From CAWAHD01 sp963781785 (GTDB lineage Bacteria; Planctomycetota; Planctomycetia; Isosphaerales; Isosphaeraceae): a stretch of DNA of 64,000 bases. Shown piece by piece: positions 28,551 through 35,808 of the stretch. The position numbers were made by a program, and so were the translations under genes. The stretch is taken from NCBI GenBank assembly GCA_963781785.1, contig CAWAHD010000002.1, positions 5,518,001-5,582,000 on the forward strand. Reading direction: 5' to 3'. The stretch's first letter is position 1; every line of letters begins with the position of its first letter. The notes below the pieces were generated by a model that did not search any database, was not told the origin of the DNA, and saw only the letters and a program-made list of their open reading frames with translations.

Positions 28551-31396
28551 GACTCATCCTCCTCTTCATCTTCATCCATTCCGGCCTGCGATTCCTCTGA
28601 AGAAATCGCTTCGGTGGACGTTGAAATGTCTGCAAAGGGAGCGAGGAGGCCCTGAATGAGCGCGTCTTCTTGGCCGTCATCGAACAATTCGTGTCGAATG
28701 CTTTCAGCGGCAACGTCAACGATCTGCTCGCCGAGGATGCTTCCGAGCGTGCCGTAATCCTCGTAGCAGTATTCTTCGAGCAGCGGAATGATGTCATCTC
28801 GAATTGCCCGTTTGAGAGAAGCCACATCCTTGAGTGGACCGCCAGAGTGCATTAGGTACGAGTGTCCGATCTGGAGATTGCGGGCATCTCGACCGACGTG
28901 TTCCCGAATCCTCGTGTTGAGCGCTTCGAGCCACGCCCGCAGTGCGATGCCTCCCACAGCCGAATCCTTCAGAACGCTACCATCGGGCATCATTTCAACG
29001 AAGCCAAATCGCCTGCGAAGGGCGGCGTCAAGCAACGAAATAGAACGATCAGCCGTGTTCATGGTTCCCAACAAGTACACATTGCGTGGGACTGAGAACA
29101 CTTCCTGGCTCATCGGCAGAATGATCCGTTTTCCTCTCTTGTCCTTCTCCAGAGTGGTCAGCAACTCGCCGAAAATGCGGGGGATGTCTCCTCGATTGAT
29201 TTCATCAACGATCAGATAAAAGTTCTTGTCTGGAGCGGCGGTTGCGTCCTTGCAGAGCTTCTTGAACACTCCGTTCCGAAGCTCAAATGAAACCTGCCCA
29301 TTGAGCGTCTGCGGACGGTAGCCTTCAAGAAAATCCTCGTATCCGTAAGCGGGATGGAAGCAACACAGGCGAACAAGGCCCGATATGTCACCCTGGCCGG
29401 TAACCGTATTCTTCTCGGCGTCGCTGAGCTGGTCGAAGAGCGTCCCAAACGCAGACAAGGCTGCGAGGTCATTGGCTGCTCGTTCAGCCCAGTACGTTTT
29501 TCCTGTACCCGGCGGCCCGTAGAGAACGACTTGCCCCTTGCGATCCAAGATCGATTGTATCCGGCCTTCAATGCCGGACAGCCGGATAGGGCGCTTCGTT
29601 GTCGGCTGTGCGTTTTCTGGGACGAGCTTCACCGTTCTCGTTAATTGGATGCGGCGTTCAATTTCAAGAATGTTCTCTTTGTATTTCCCGATTTCTCGCA
29701 CAGTCGATTGCAAGCCCTCGCCGGATTCTGGCATCTGCCACTCATCAACGATTAGCCATTCCACCTGTCTCTGGTGCGGAAACTCGAATTCAGCGTGATA
29801 CTCGTATCCGCCAACGACATGCCCGATTCCCAGGATCGACATCCCATCTGCGGCGAGAACAATATCCCCTTCAGCGATCTCAACGACGAATTGAGAAAGC
29901 TGGGAACAGTCCCGGCCAATCGTGGAAGGATGATTCGGATGAACTTCCAAAAGCAGCTTCTTCAGTTTCGCCCGTGATTCCTGCTTCCCATCGACCCAGG
30001 ATATGTCGCCCAGTTTCGGCCACCCGACAGCCACGCAAGCTCGATCACGCATCGCTTGCCAAAAGCTTGTCATGCCGTTCGTCGTGCCAACTCGCCAGTA
30101 ACGATGGAGTCGGCCGTCCATCGCATTCAGAGTGGTCGTGAAGTGATTGATTGGTAGCCCGACTTCGTTGGCCGCAGTCACGAAGCGTCCAGCACAGATG
30201 TATCTGCCATTACCTTCAGGGGGCAATTGCAAGAGTTTCAGCAGGTGGAACCGCTGATAGTCGGGGCTGTGATAATCATCGAGCTTGTTCGGAAAAAGCA
30301 GGCTGAAGTATTTGTGGCCCCACGCCAAGCGGCTCACATCCGGAGCCAATTCGTCCATTTGATCCTGAAGTTGAGCGTAGTCGTCGTCGGATGCGTTCTC
30401 GGGAAGTCCGTCCAGTAGTTCTACACCTTTGAGAAGTTGGTCACGATGGCTGCGGGCATACTCGATTGCCTCGTCCTTCGTAATATCTTTCGGTTGGTTA
30501 CCCTTTTCCCCACCGGCTTGCCAGTTGCCGGTTTCCTTGCGACGAAAGATGCGGAACTTGAGGGCGCTTCCGCCAGCGATGCTACCGAAGCTGCGAGTAT
30601 CGAACTCGTCGTCATTCTTGAACTCCAACCAGTACACGAGGCTATCCCGCTCGCTGAGGTCGTGCATGAGGATTAGGAGCGGTTCTCCATCTAGTCCGGC
30701 CAAGACGGATGGCCCGAAACGCTCACGAAACAGAGCGTATTCCTTGTCAAGTTGTTGCTGCGTGGGCAGCTTTCCCTCGTTCAGAAGTTGCTGATGATGA
30801 GCAATGATCTGCTGTCTTTTGGCGTCATCAAGCAACGGAATCTTGGCATCCCGTGATACACGTTTGACCTCGCTCAGCGTTTGACCATCGGCCCGCTTCC
30901 ATGAAATCCACCCGTTCGCAGTTCTGCCCAACACGGCAGCAGCGGCTCCGCTAGGCGAGTTAAACGAATGATCCTGCGTAAACCGCAACTGCCCACCATG
31001 TTCTTCCAAGACCCCTTCGGCGATGAGCCGTTGGTGAACCGAGGAAACGTTCTTTCCCGAAGGGACTATCTCCCGTCTCGCCAGCGAGCCTGCTTTGACG
31101 ATGAAGCCCTTGTCCGTGAAGATGCCTCTGCCTTCGGCGTTCGGTCCCTTCAGTTCGTATTCTTGGTCGTTTAATGTCACAGCGGATACCCGTAGTTGGT
31201 CGCTCGCACTCGTTTCGTGGCCCAAACCGGCTCGACCTCGATGATCTAGATCCTCATTAGAGTCCCAGCCGTTTGCTTGGTCATTTCCATTTGCCACAGA
31301 AGAGAGGAAAAGCTCTCGGAGTCTGCGACGCCCGTTGAATTCCCACCGCCCACGCCGCCCCGTCAGCTTCACAACAGTGCTGAATGAGCCGTTCAC
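28547..31396 (-). CDS. mcrB: McrB-type AAA+ GTPase with DUF4357 N-terminal domain
   Basis: This is a GTP-driven translocation subunit for McrC. The AAA+ domain has Walker A GPPGTGKTYWAE (about 627-638), Walker B FYLIVDEINRGDIPRIFGE (about 727) and the McrB sensor GTMNTADRSISLLDAALRRR. A DUF4357 domain lies near residues 85-180 (KGPNAEGRGIFTDKGFIVKAG, FNSPSGAAAAVLG, NGWISWK). Residues about 430-560 may be an EVE/PUA-like reader of modified bases. The last 30 residues are very acidic. The first 35 codons of this open frame (to about 31290) are the tail of a decayed upstream gene, so the true start is probably a GTG at 31297 or 31180. Domain order suggests target recognition by the N-terminal half. 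Confidence 0.9.
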   Translation of the reverse strand: MNGSFSTVVKLTGRRGRWEFNGRRRLRELFLSSVANGNDQANGWDSNEDLDHRGRAGLGHETSASDQLRVSAVTLNDQEYELKGPNAEGRGIFTDKGFIVKAGSLARREIVPSGKNVSSVHQRLIAEGVLEEHGGQLRFTQDHSFNSPSGAAAAVLGRTANGWISWKRADGQTLSEVKRVSRDAKIPLLDDAKRQQIIAHHQQLLNEGKLPTQQQLDKEYALFRERFGPSVLAGLDGEPLLILMHDLSERDSLVYWLEFKNDDEFDTRSFGSIAGGSALKFRIFRRKETGNWQAGGEKGNQPKDITKDEAIEYARSHRDQLLKGVELLDGLPENASDDDYAQLQDQMDELAPDVSRLAWGHKYFSLLFPNKLDDYHSPDYQRFHLLKLLQLPPEGNGRYICAGRFVTAANEVGLPINHFTTTLNAMDGRLHRYWRVGTTNGMTSFWQAMRDRACVAVGWPKLGDISWVDGKQESRAKLKKLLLEVHPNHPSTIGRDCSQLSQFVVEIAEGDIVLAADGMSILGIGHVVGGYEYHAEFEFPHQRQVEWLIVDEWQMPESGEGLQSTVREIGKYKENILEIERRIQLTRTVKLVPENAQPTTKRPIRLSGIEGRIQSILDRKGQVVLYGPPGTGKTYWAERAANDLAALSAFGTLFDQLSDAEKNTVTGQGDISGLVRLCCFHPAYGYEDFLEGYRPQTLNGQVSFELRNGVFKKLCKDATAAPDKNFYLIVDEINRGDIPRIFGELLTTLEKDKRGKRIILPMSQEVFSVPRNVYLLGTMNTADRSISLLDAALRRRFGFVEMMPDGSVLKDSAVGGIALRAWLEALNTRIREHVGRDARNLQIGHSYLMHSGGPLKDVASLKRAIRDDIIPLLEEYCYEDYGTLGSILGEQIVDVAAESIRHELFDDGQEDALIQGLLAPFADISTSTEAISSEESQAGMDEDEEEDES

Positions 31397-31683
31397 CCTT
31401 CTCGGAATGGAGTTTCAGCCAGCCGGCGATCTGCTCAGCTTCATCCTACTTTCCGACCAGTACCGGCACGGTTTCGTCATCATCGTCAGGAGCGTAAGGA
31501 CTGTCGCACCCCCGTACTCTTGAAACGCAGGAATCCATCGTCCGACAGGAAAGCTTCTCCAAGAAAGGAAACGAGAGGACGAAGACCTCGGCCCTTCTTG
31601 GTTTGCAATGCTTTTTTCACGATTGGAAGTGATTCGTCCTTGATTTTCACGTCGATCAGGTGAAGGGCGGTTTCGTATCCCAC
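31291..31683 (-). pseudogene. Decayed planctomycete hypothetical gene upstream of mcrB
   Basis: The start GTGGGATACGAAACC encodes GYETALHLIDVKIK, the beginning of a conserved planctomycete family of about 130 residues that I recognise but cannot name. The frame breaks at about 31493 (after FLRFKSTG). It continues in another frame as SPYAPDDDDETVPVLVGK, meets a TAG where a tryptophan is expected, goes on with DEAEQIAGWLKLHSEKGERLI, then shifts again into WEFNGRRRLRELFLSSV. That last part is in the mcrB frame. Two shifts plus a nonsense codon in 130 codons point to real decay rather than error. Confidence 0.7.
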
Positions 31684-31720
31684 AGCTCATCGTTCTCCAA
31701 TTCAACCGCACATCGAAAGC

Positions 31721-32433
31721 CTAAAAGCGGATCGCAGAGCGCAGCTTCGGCTGATCGGTACCAGTCACTATTCCGAGGGGCCGCTCCCGCTCGTTGCCGT
31801 TGTGGGTCAAAAGGATCGCGTCGAGCACCTTGCCAGCATGCATCTGGTCGTCGAACGCGGCGAGTGCGTCGTCCACGGTCGCACTCCGACCCATCATCAC
31901 GTATGAGTGCGTCCCCTCCCCGTGCTTCATCACCTCCTCGACGGGTCTCTCCTCCAGAATTCCGTGCCCATCGGCAAGCTGGGAAGCGAGCCAACGAGCC
32001 ACTGTCTCAGAGGGGAGCAGTCCCTTCAACGCGCTGCCGGAGTAGACCGGTAGTTGACAGAACGAGCCATCGTGCATTTTCTTCGTCGCAACACCGATCG
32101 GGTCGGACGGAGAGCAGACCTCCACGCGTTCGCGGAATAGCTCAACCAGCTTGACGGGCGATAGCAGTTCATCGCGGATCTTCTGGATGCGCTCAACGGT
32201 TGATTCGCTCGGAACGGCGACGGGCTTGTCGCTCGCATACTCGTGGACAAGAAAGTTTCGGAGCTCCCCGTGAGATCTAAGTTGGTGCCGAATCGCCTCA
32301 CGGATCGATCTCGACTGACCGCCCTCTCCACCATCTCGTTGAAAGTCGTATACTTGTTCGCGGCCAGCATCTTGCGCAGGTGCTTCTCGATCGTGGCGAA
32401 AGCATCGAGGAATCGGGAAGTCAACTCGTCCAT
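31721..32433 (-). CDS. HEPN-CBS protein, one frameshift
   Basis: The joined protein is about 237 residues. The N-terminal helical domain (MDELTSRFLDAFATIEKHLR, EMVERAV) ends with LRNFLVHEYA, the R-N-x3-H motif of HEPN ribonucleases. Two CBS motifs follow: CSPSDPIGVATKKMHDGSFC with LPVYSGSALKGLLPSETV, then SYVMMGRSATVDDALAAF with PLGIVTGTDQPKL. CBS pairs bind adenine nucleotides, so a nucleotide-gated RNase is a reasonable inference. The frame changes at about 32305-32315, between RDRSVR and EAIRHQL, and one base restores it. It diverges from ptuA and lies inside the defence island. I know of no characterised HEPN-CBS defence protein. Confidence 0.75.
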
Positions 32434-32907
32434 CGCGGTAAACCTGGTCGTCCAGCAAGAAGCGCTCCGGCAAATGGACAAGATACTTATCGTCCGTATC
32501 GCGGTCGAGGGTGGGGGCGCGACGATTTTCGGCATGAAGTCGGATAGCACCTGGCCGTTCTGGAACGGGGCACGTCGATGGACCTGGACGAGAATGACGA
32601 TGAAGTGTGGCGCACGTGGACGACGGAGCCGGTGAGCAGCCTCGACCTCGCACTGCCCACGGAAACGCCATTGGTTGTTTGTGTGGCTTGGTGTGGTAGC
32701 TTAGCTGGAAGGATCGGCGACAGTAAGCCTGCGACGGTGAACGGTCAGGCAAAAATGACTACTCGGCGCACTTGCTCGAAAGGACATCGAGCGAGAAATT
32801 CTCGAAGAGCCGGGCCGAATCCGCGGTCGATACGCTGTGCAAACCGTCCGGCTGGAACCGGTCGGGATCGTCTATCTCTGGCCCGAGATGGGCTGAGGAA
32901 GATCGTC
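32434..32907. other. Intergenic region between HEPN-CBS and ptuA
   Basis: The plus-strand frame leading into ptuA is open from 32578, but that part is Arg-rich and lacks conserved features, so I do not treat it as coding. In another plus frame, a 45-codon stretch ending at 32895 (EREILEEPGRIRGRYAVQ ... VYLWPEMG, stop) looks like the C-terminal end of a lost gene. Nothing else is recognisable. Confidence 0.35.
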
Positions 32908-34242
32908 ATGAGAATCGACCGTCTGGAGTTGCGGAACTTCAAGAAGTTCGCCGCGCTCACTCTGGACCTGCACCCCCAGTTCACATTGCTCATCGGCGAG
33001 AACGGTTCCGGCAAAACGAGTGTGCTGGACGCGCTCGCAGTAGCCCTGGGCGTTTGGCTCGTGAGGCCGCCCGATTCGACCTTGATGAATAGCCGACGGC
33101 CGATCTACCCATCGGAAATCCGGCTGGAGAGCAGGGAGCATGGCGACCGTGAGCTTTTCACGGAAGCCAGTGGCGGCGTGTCGATCAAGGCAACAGGGCA
33201 GATTGAAGATCGGGACAACGTCACGTGGGAGCGTCGCTTCGACGAGGGCAAGAAAAGTGGCACGGAGCGCGGCGCCAAAGACGCGGCGGCGGTGGTCGAA
33301 TCGGCTTATCAGCGCGCGAGTACGGACGAAGCAGTGCTGCTTCCGATCATCGCATACTACGGTGCGGGCCGCGCGTGGCTGCCCCACCGCGAACGATACA
33401 AGACGCGGAGCGCTCCCAATGGTCCCGCTCGCCGCTGGGCCGCATTCTACGATTGCCTCAATGAGCGCATCCGGATTGCCGATCTCAACGACTGGTTCCG
33501 TCGCGAGGCGATCGCGGCCGTGAACCGCGGCGGCCGGTTTCGTCCGGGATTTGAGGTGGTTCGCCTCGCGGTCTTGAGATGCGTTCCGGGCGCTGACCGG
33601 ATGTGGTTTGACGGCGAACGGAGCGAGATTGTTCTGTCGGTTGGCGGGCGGGCCCAGCCATTCAGCAATCTGAGCGCAGGACAGCGAATGATGCTGGCTC
33701 TTGTGGCCGATATCGCCATCAAGGCAGTCACGCAGAACAATTACTTGGTACCGGCGGAAACGCCGGCCCATTCGAACGAACCGCTGCCTGATGTCCTAGC
33801 TCAGACGCCAGGGGTTGTCCTGATCGATGAGCTGGACGTCCATCTCCACCCGCGATGGCAGCGCCGCGTCGCGACTGATCTCAAAACGACCTTTCCGAAG
33901 ATCCAAATTGTGTGCACGACCCACTCGCCGCAGATAATCGGAGAGGTCGCCCTGGAGGAAATCCGACTGCTCGACGACGCGGCCCTCGCCTGTGCGCCCG
34001 CTCAATCGTACGGGCTGGACTCGAATGCGATTCTGGAAGATGTCATGGGAGCAGAATCAAGGAGCCAAGCCGTGGAAAAAGCAATCGAAGCCGTCGAGGA
34101 CGCCTTGGAACAAGGCGATCTTACAACGGCCCGTGAGGAACTCGAGCGATTGAAGGGACTTCTGCACGGAGATACGCGTGACACCGCGCGACTCGAAGCG
34201 ACGATCAACAACCTCGAGGTGCTGACCGATGCGATCGATTAG
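32908..34242 (+). CDS. ptuA: Septu-type ATPase PtuA
   Basis: This 444-residue ATPase is the sensor subunit of Septu and related retron-linked anti-phage systems, where it holds and releases a PtuB nuclease. It shows MRIDRLELRNFKKFAALTL, Walker A GENGSGKTSVLDALAV, the signature FSNLSAGQRMMLALVADIA, Walker B GVVLIDELDVHLHPRWQR and the H-loop CTTHSPQIIGEV. The C-terminal hallmark YGLDSNAILEDVMG followed by a helical tail is typical of PtuA. The ATG at 32908 has TGAGGAA seven bases upstream. The gene overlaps the next by 14 bases. The frame is intact. Confidence 0.9.
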   Translation: MRIDRLELRNFKKFAALTLDLHPQFTLLIGENGSGKTSVLDALAVALGVWLVRPPDSTLMNSRRPIYPSEIRLESREHGDRELFTEASGGVSIKATGQIEDRDNVTWERRFDEGKKSGTERGAKDAAAVVESAYQRASTDEAVLLPIIAYYGAGRAWLPHRERYKTRSAPNGPARRWAAFYDCLNERIRIADLNDWFRREAIAAVNRGGRFRPGFEVVRLAVLRCVPGADRMWFDGERSEIVLSVGGRAQPFSNLSAGQRMMLALVADIAIKAVTQNNYLVPAETPAHSNEPLPDVLAQTPGVVLIDELDVHLHPRWQRRVATDLKTTFPKIQIVCTTHSPQIIGEVALEEIRLLDDAALACAPAQSYGLDSNAILEDVMGAESRSQAVEKAIEAVEDALEQGDLTTAREELERLKGLLHGDTRDTARLEATINNLEVLTDAID

Positions 34243-34771
34243 TCCTCGGGCGAAGCCAGCGGCATTCACCGAATGGCGCGCCGCATCGAAAAATGACGTC
34301 AACTATGGATACGATCTCATACCAGGCGAATTGCGGGGAGAGATTAAAGACGCTCCGCTGGTCGACCGCATGGTGAGCAACGCGGGCCTGAGGGTGCGCA
34401 TCGTCGTGAACGTCCACCCGGAGCGCGGATTGTCCGCGGAGCGGACCGTGCGGAAATACGCAGAAGACTTCTTGCGGACCAGTTGGCCTTTCCAGCCCAA
34501 ACCGGAGCTCTATTACTCGCCCGGGTCATTGAAGGATCGAGGATCAGGGCTTGCGAGCGTCCACGCCAAGCTCATTGTTGTGGACGTGAAGCGCGTCTAT
34601 GTTGGCTCCGCGAATTTCACCACGGCCGCATTCGAGCGCAATATCGAGGCTGGTATTCGGCTCAGGAGCCCGGAAATGGGTCAGAGGTTGACAGAGTATT
34701 TCGATCAGATGATCGCTAGCGGTTATCTTCGTGCTCTTGACGCGGTGCGCTCTGAAGAGCCGCGCGCCTGA
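34229..34771 (+). CDS. Chimeric PtuB N-terminus fused to a phospholipase-D-type nuclease domain
   Basis: This 180-residue protein begins like PtuB (MRSISPRAKPAAFTEWRAAS, then YGYDLIPGELRGEI, residues 1-39) and overlaps ptuA exactly where ptuB should. The HNH core that should follow is absent. From about residue 41 the sequence is instead a PLD-superfamily domain with SVHAKLIVVD (His112, Lys114, Asp119) and VGSANFTTAAF (126-136), then the NIEAGIRL segment, as in DrmC-like proteins of DISARM loci. The frame is open and the HKD motif is complete, so the product could be an active dimeric nuclease. It may be a deletion scar or a new Septu effector. The junction is near 34345. Confidence 0.8.
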   Translation: MRSISPRAKPAAFTEWRAASKNDVNYGYDLIPGELRGEIKDAPLVDRMVSNAGLRVRIVVNVHPERGLSAERTVRKYAEDFLRTSWPFQPKPELYYSPGSLKDRGSGLASVHAKLIVVDVKRVYVGSANFTTAAFERNIEAGIRLRSPEMGQRLTEYFDQMIASGYLRALDAVRSEEPRA

Positions 34772-35030
34772 AGCCCGATACGCTGTGCACTCCGATCGCG
34801 CCGGCGACCGTTGCTTTCAGTCAGGAGGGAGCGGATGCGGTCGCCCGACATGGTTCGAGATCGAGCATCGAGCTGGTGGGGCAGCGGGATCACCTCGGCC
34901 TCGAGCGGCGCCAGGAGCAGATCCTGCGTCATGGCGTCGGCGATCCGGGCGGCGGCGGCCGCATAGATCAATCGGTAGAGGGCTGCCTTTGATGGCTGCT
35001 GTCCTTGAGTCGCTAAGCAGCGTAAGGATC
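34723..35030 (-). pseudogene. Remnant of an SNF2-type defence helicase
   Basis: On the minus strand the peptide RIADAMTQDLLLAPLEAEVI then PLPHQLDARSRTMSGDRIRSLL matches the region just before and at the Q-motif of SNF2/DrmD-type helicases, where the normal text continues into the Walker A loop (LLADEVGLGKT). Here it turns into unrelated residues after LLTESNG. No other helicase motif is present. The upstream part (REILTLLSD) comes from yet another gene. This is a fragment left by deletion and lies antisense to the end of the PLD chimera. Confidence 0.7.
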
Positions 35031-35036
35031 TCTCGC
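35009..35036. repeat. 28-bp repeat, copy A (copy B at 38772-38799)
   Basis: GTCGCTAAGCAGC, one variable base, then TAAGGATCTCTCGC is found here and at 38772-38799 with 27 of 28 bases identical. In both places the minus strand encodes REIL-LLSD. It marks the duplicated end of a winged-helix-like gene and probably a recombination junction. Confidence 0.8.
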
Positions 35037-35038
35037 AG

Positions 35039-35152
35039 CTAATCAACGAATGGTGCGAACTCGTGTCGGAGGTCGTAGAACACCACCACGGGGTGTGTTT
35101 TCAGGCGCTCCTCGAGCTGCTGTTCGAGGTAAGCATGAAACGGATGACTCAT
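35039..35152 (-). pseudogene. pglZ: N-terminal stub of a PglZ phosphatase gene (BREX-type)
   Basis: The 37-codon frame reads MSHPFHAYLEQQLEERLK then VVVFYDLRHEFAPFVD and stops. This is the recognisable N-terminus of BREX PglZ-family proteins (pattern VVVWYDPRxEFxPF), which are normally 700-900 residues. Its ATG overlaps the stop of the HNH gene by four bases (ATGA), so pglZ was once translationally coupled to the ATPase-HNH pair. Everything after residue 37 has been lost and replaced by other gene fragments. Confidence 0.72.
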
Positions 35153-35808
35153 GTGTCACCTTCCCTTAACCGCCCCTGACGCCGTAATTCCATGGAGATA
35201 AAGGGAGCGCGACGCGTGAGGTGTGCAAGCGAGATCTGGTTCGCCTCGTACTCTACCACGTAATAACGCCGGAGATCGCGGCATTCTCGGTCGTTAAGTC
35301 TCAGTCGAGTGATCGTTTTATCCACCCGATTCCGAATCAGGGACGACAATGTCGCGGCCGGCTTGACCTGGAAGCCGACAAACTCCAGCTGAAACCATCC
35401 CGACTTGACTCGGAAAGGATCGAGAACAAAGATCGCGTCGCTTTTCCTTGAGTTCATCAGCGAGCACGCCAGACGATAGTTTTCCCACTCGTAAACCTGG
35501 CTCCATTCCACCGACCTGGGAATCATGTGATCGACGCTCGCCGCTCCGGTGACTTTCTCGATATAGACGGCCATGTATGCGCAGATTTGATTGTAAGCCA
35601 GCATCATGTCATCGAGGCCGTTCCTCCAGAACGAGGGGAAACTCTCCGACGGAATGTCCTCGCGCCGATCGGCGATCTTGCTGCGACGGGGGCCTGGTCG
35701 TCTCATCAGCGGGGGTTCGCCAACCATTTCGGCAAGCGCGCTCAGCCCTGGCTGTCGTACCGTCTGGTCGAAATGCGGTGGCTCGGGCGCTGGGTCGACA
35801 TGGATCAT
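35149..35808 (-). CDS. HNH endonuclease partner of an AAA ATPase
   Basis: This 219-residue protein has an HNH-type core. CAYMAVYIEKVTGAASVDHM precedes IPRSVEWSQVYEWENYRLAC and SLMNSRKSD, giving the D-H pair, the central Asn and the final Asn-Lys typical of nucleases that accompany SMC-like ATPases. The C-terminal half is charged, ending RRQGRLREGDT. Its start overlaps the ATPase stop by four bases and its stop overlaps the pglZ stub by four bases, so all three were one translational unit. It resembles PtuB in role but not in N-terminal sequence. The frame is intact. Confidence 0.85.
   Translation of the reverse strand: MIHVDPAPEPPHFDQTVRQPGLSALAEMVGEPPLMRRPGPRRSKIADRREDIPSESFPSFWRNGLDDMMLAYNQICAYMAVYIEKVTGAASVDHMIPRSVEWSQVYEWENYRLACSLMNSRKSDAIFVLDPFRVKSGWFQLEFVGFQVKPAATLSSLIRNRVDKTITRLRLNDRECRDLRRYYVVEYEANQISLAHLTRRAPFISMELRRQGRLREGDT

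Noticed and set aside
32578..32907. N-terminal extension of ptuA
   Set aside because: The extra 110 codons are Arg-rich and non-conserved, while a good ribosome site precedes the ATG at 32908 that opens the family-typical N-terminus.
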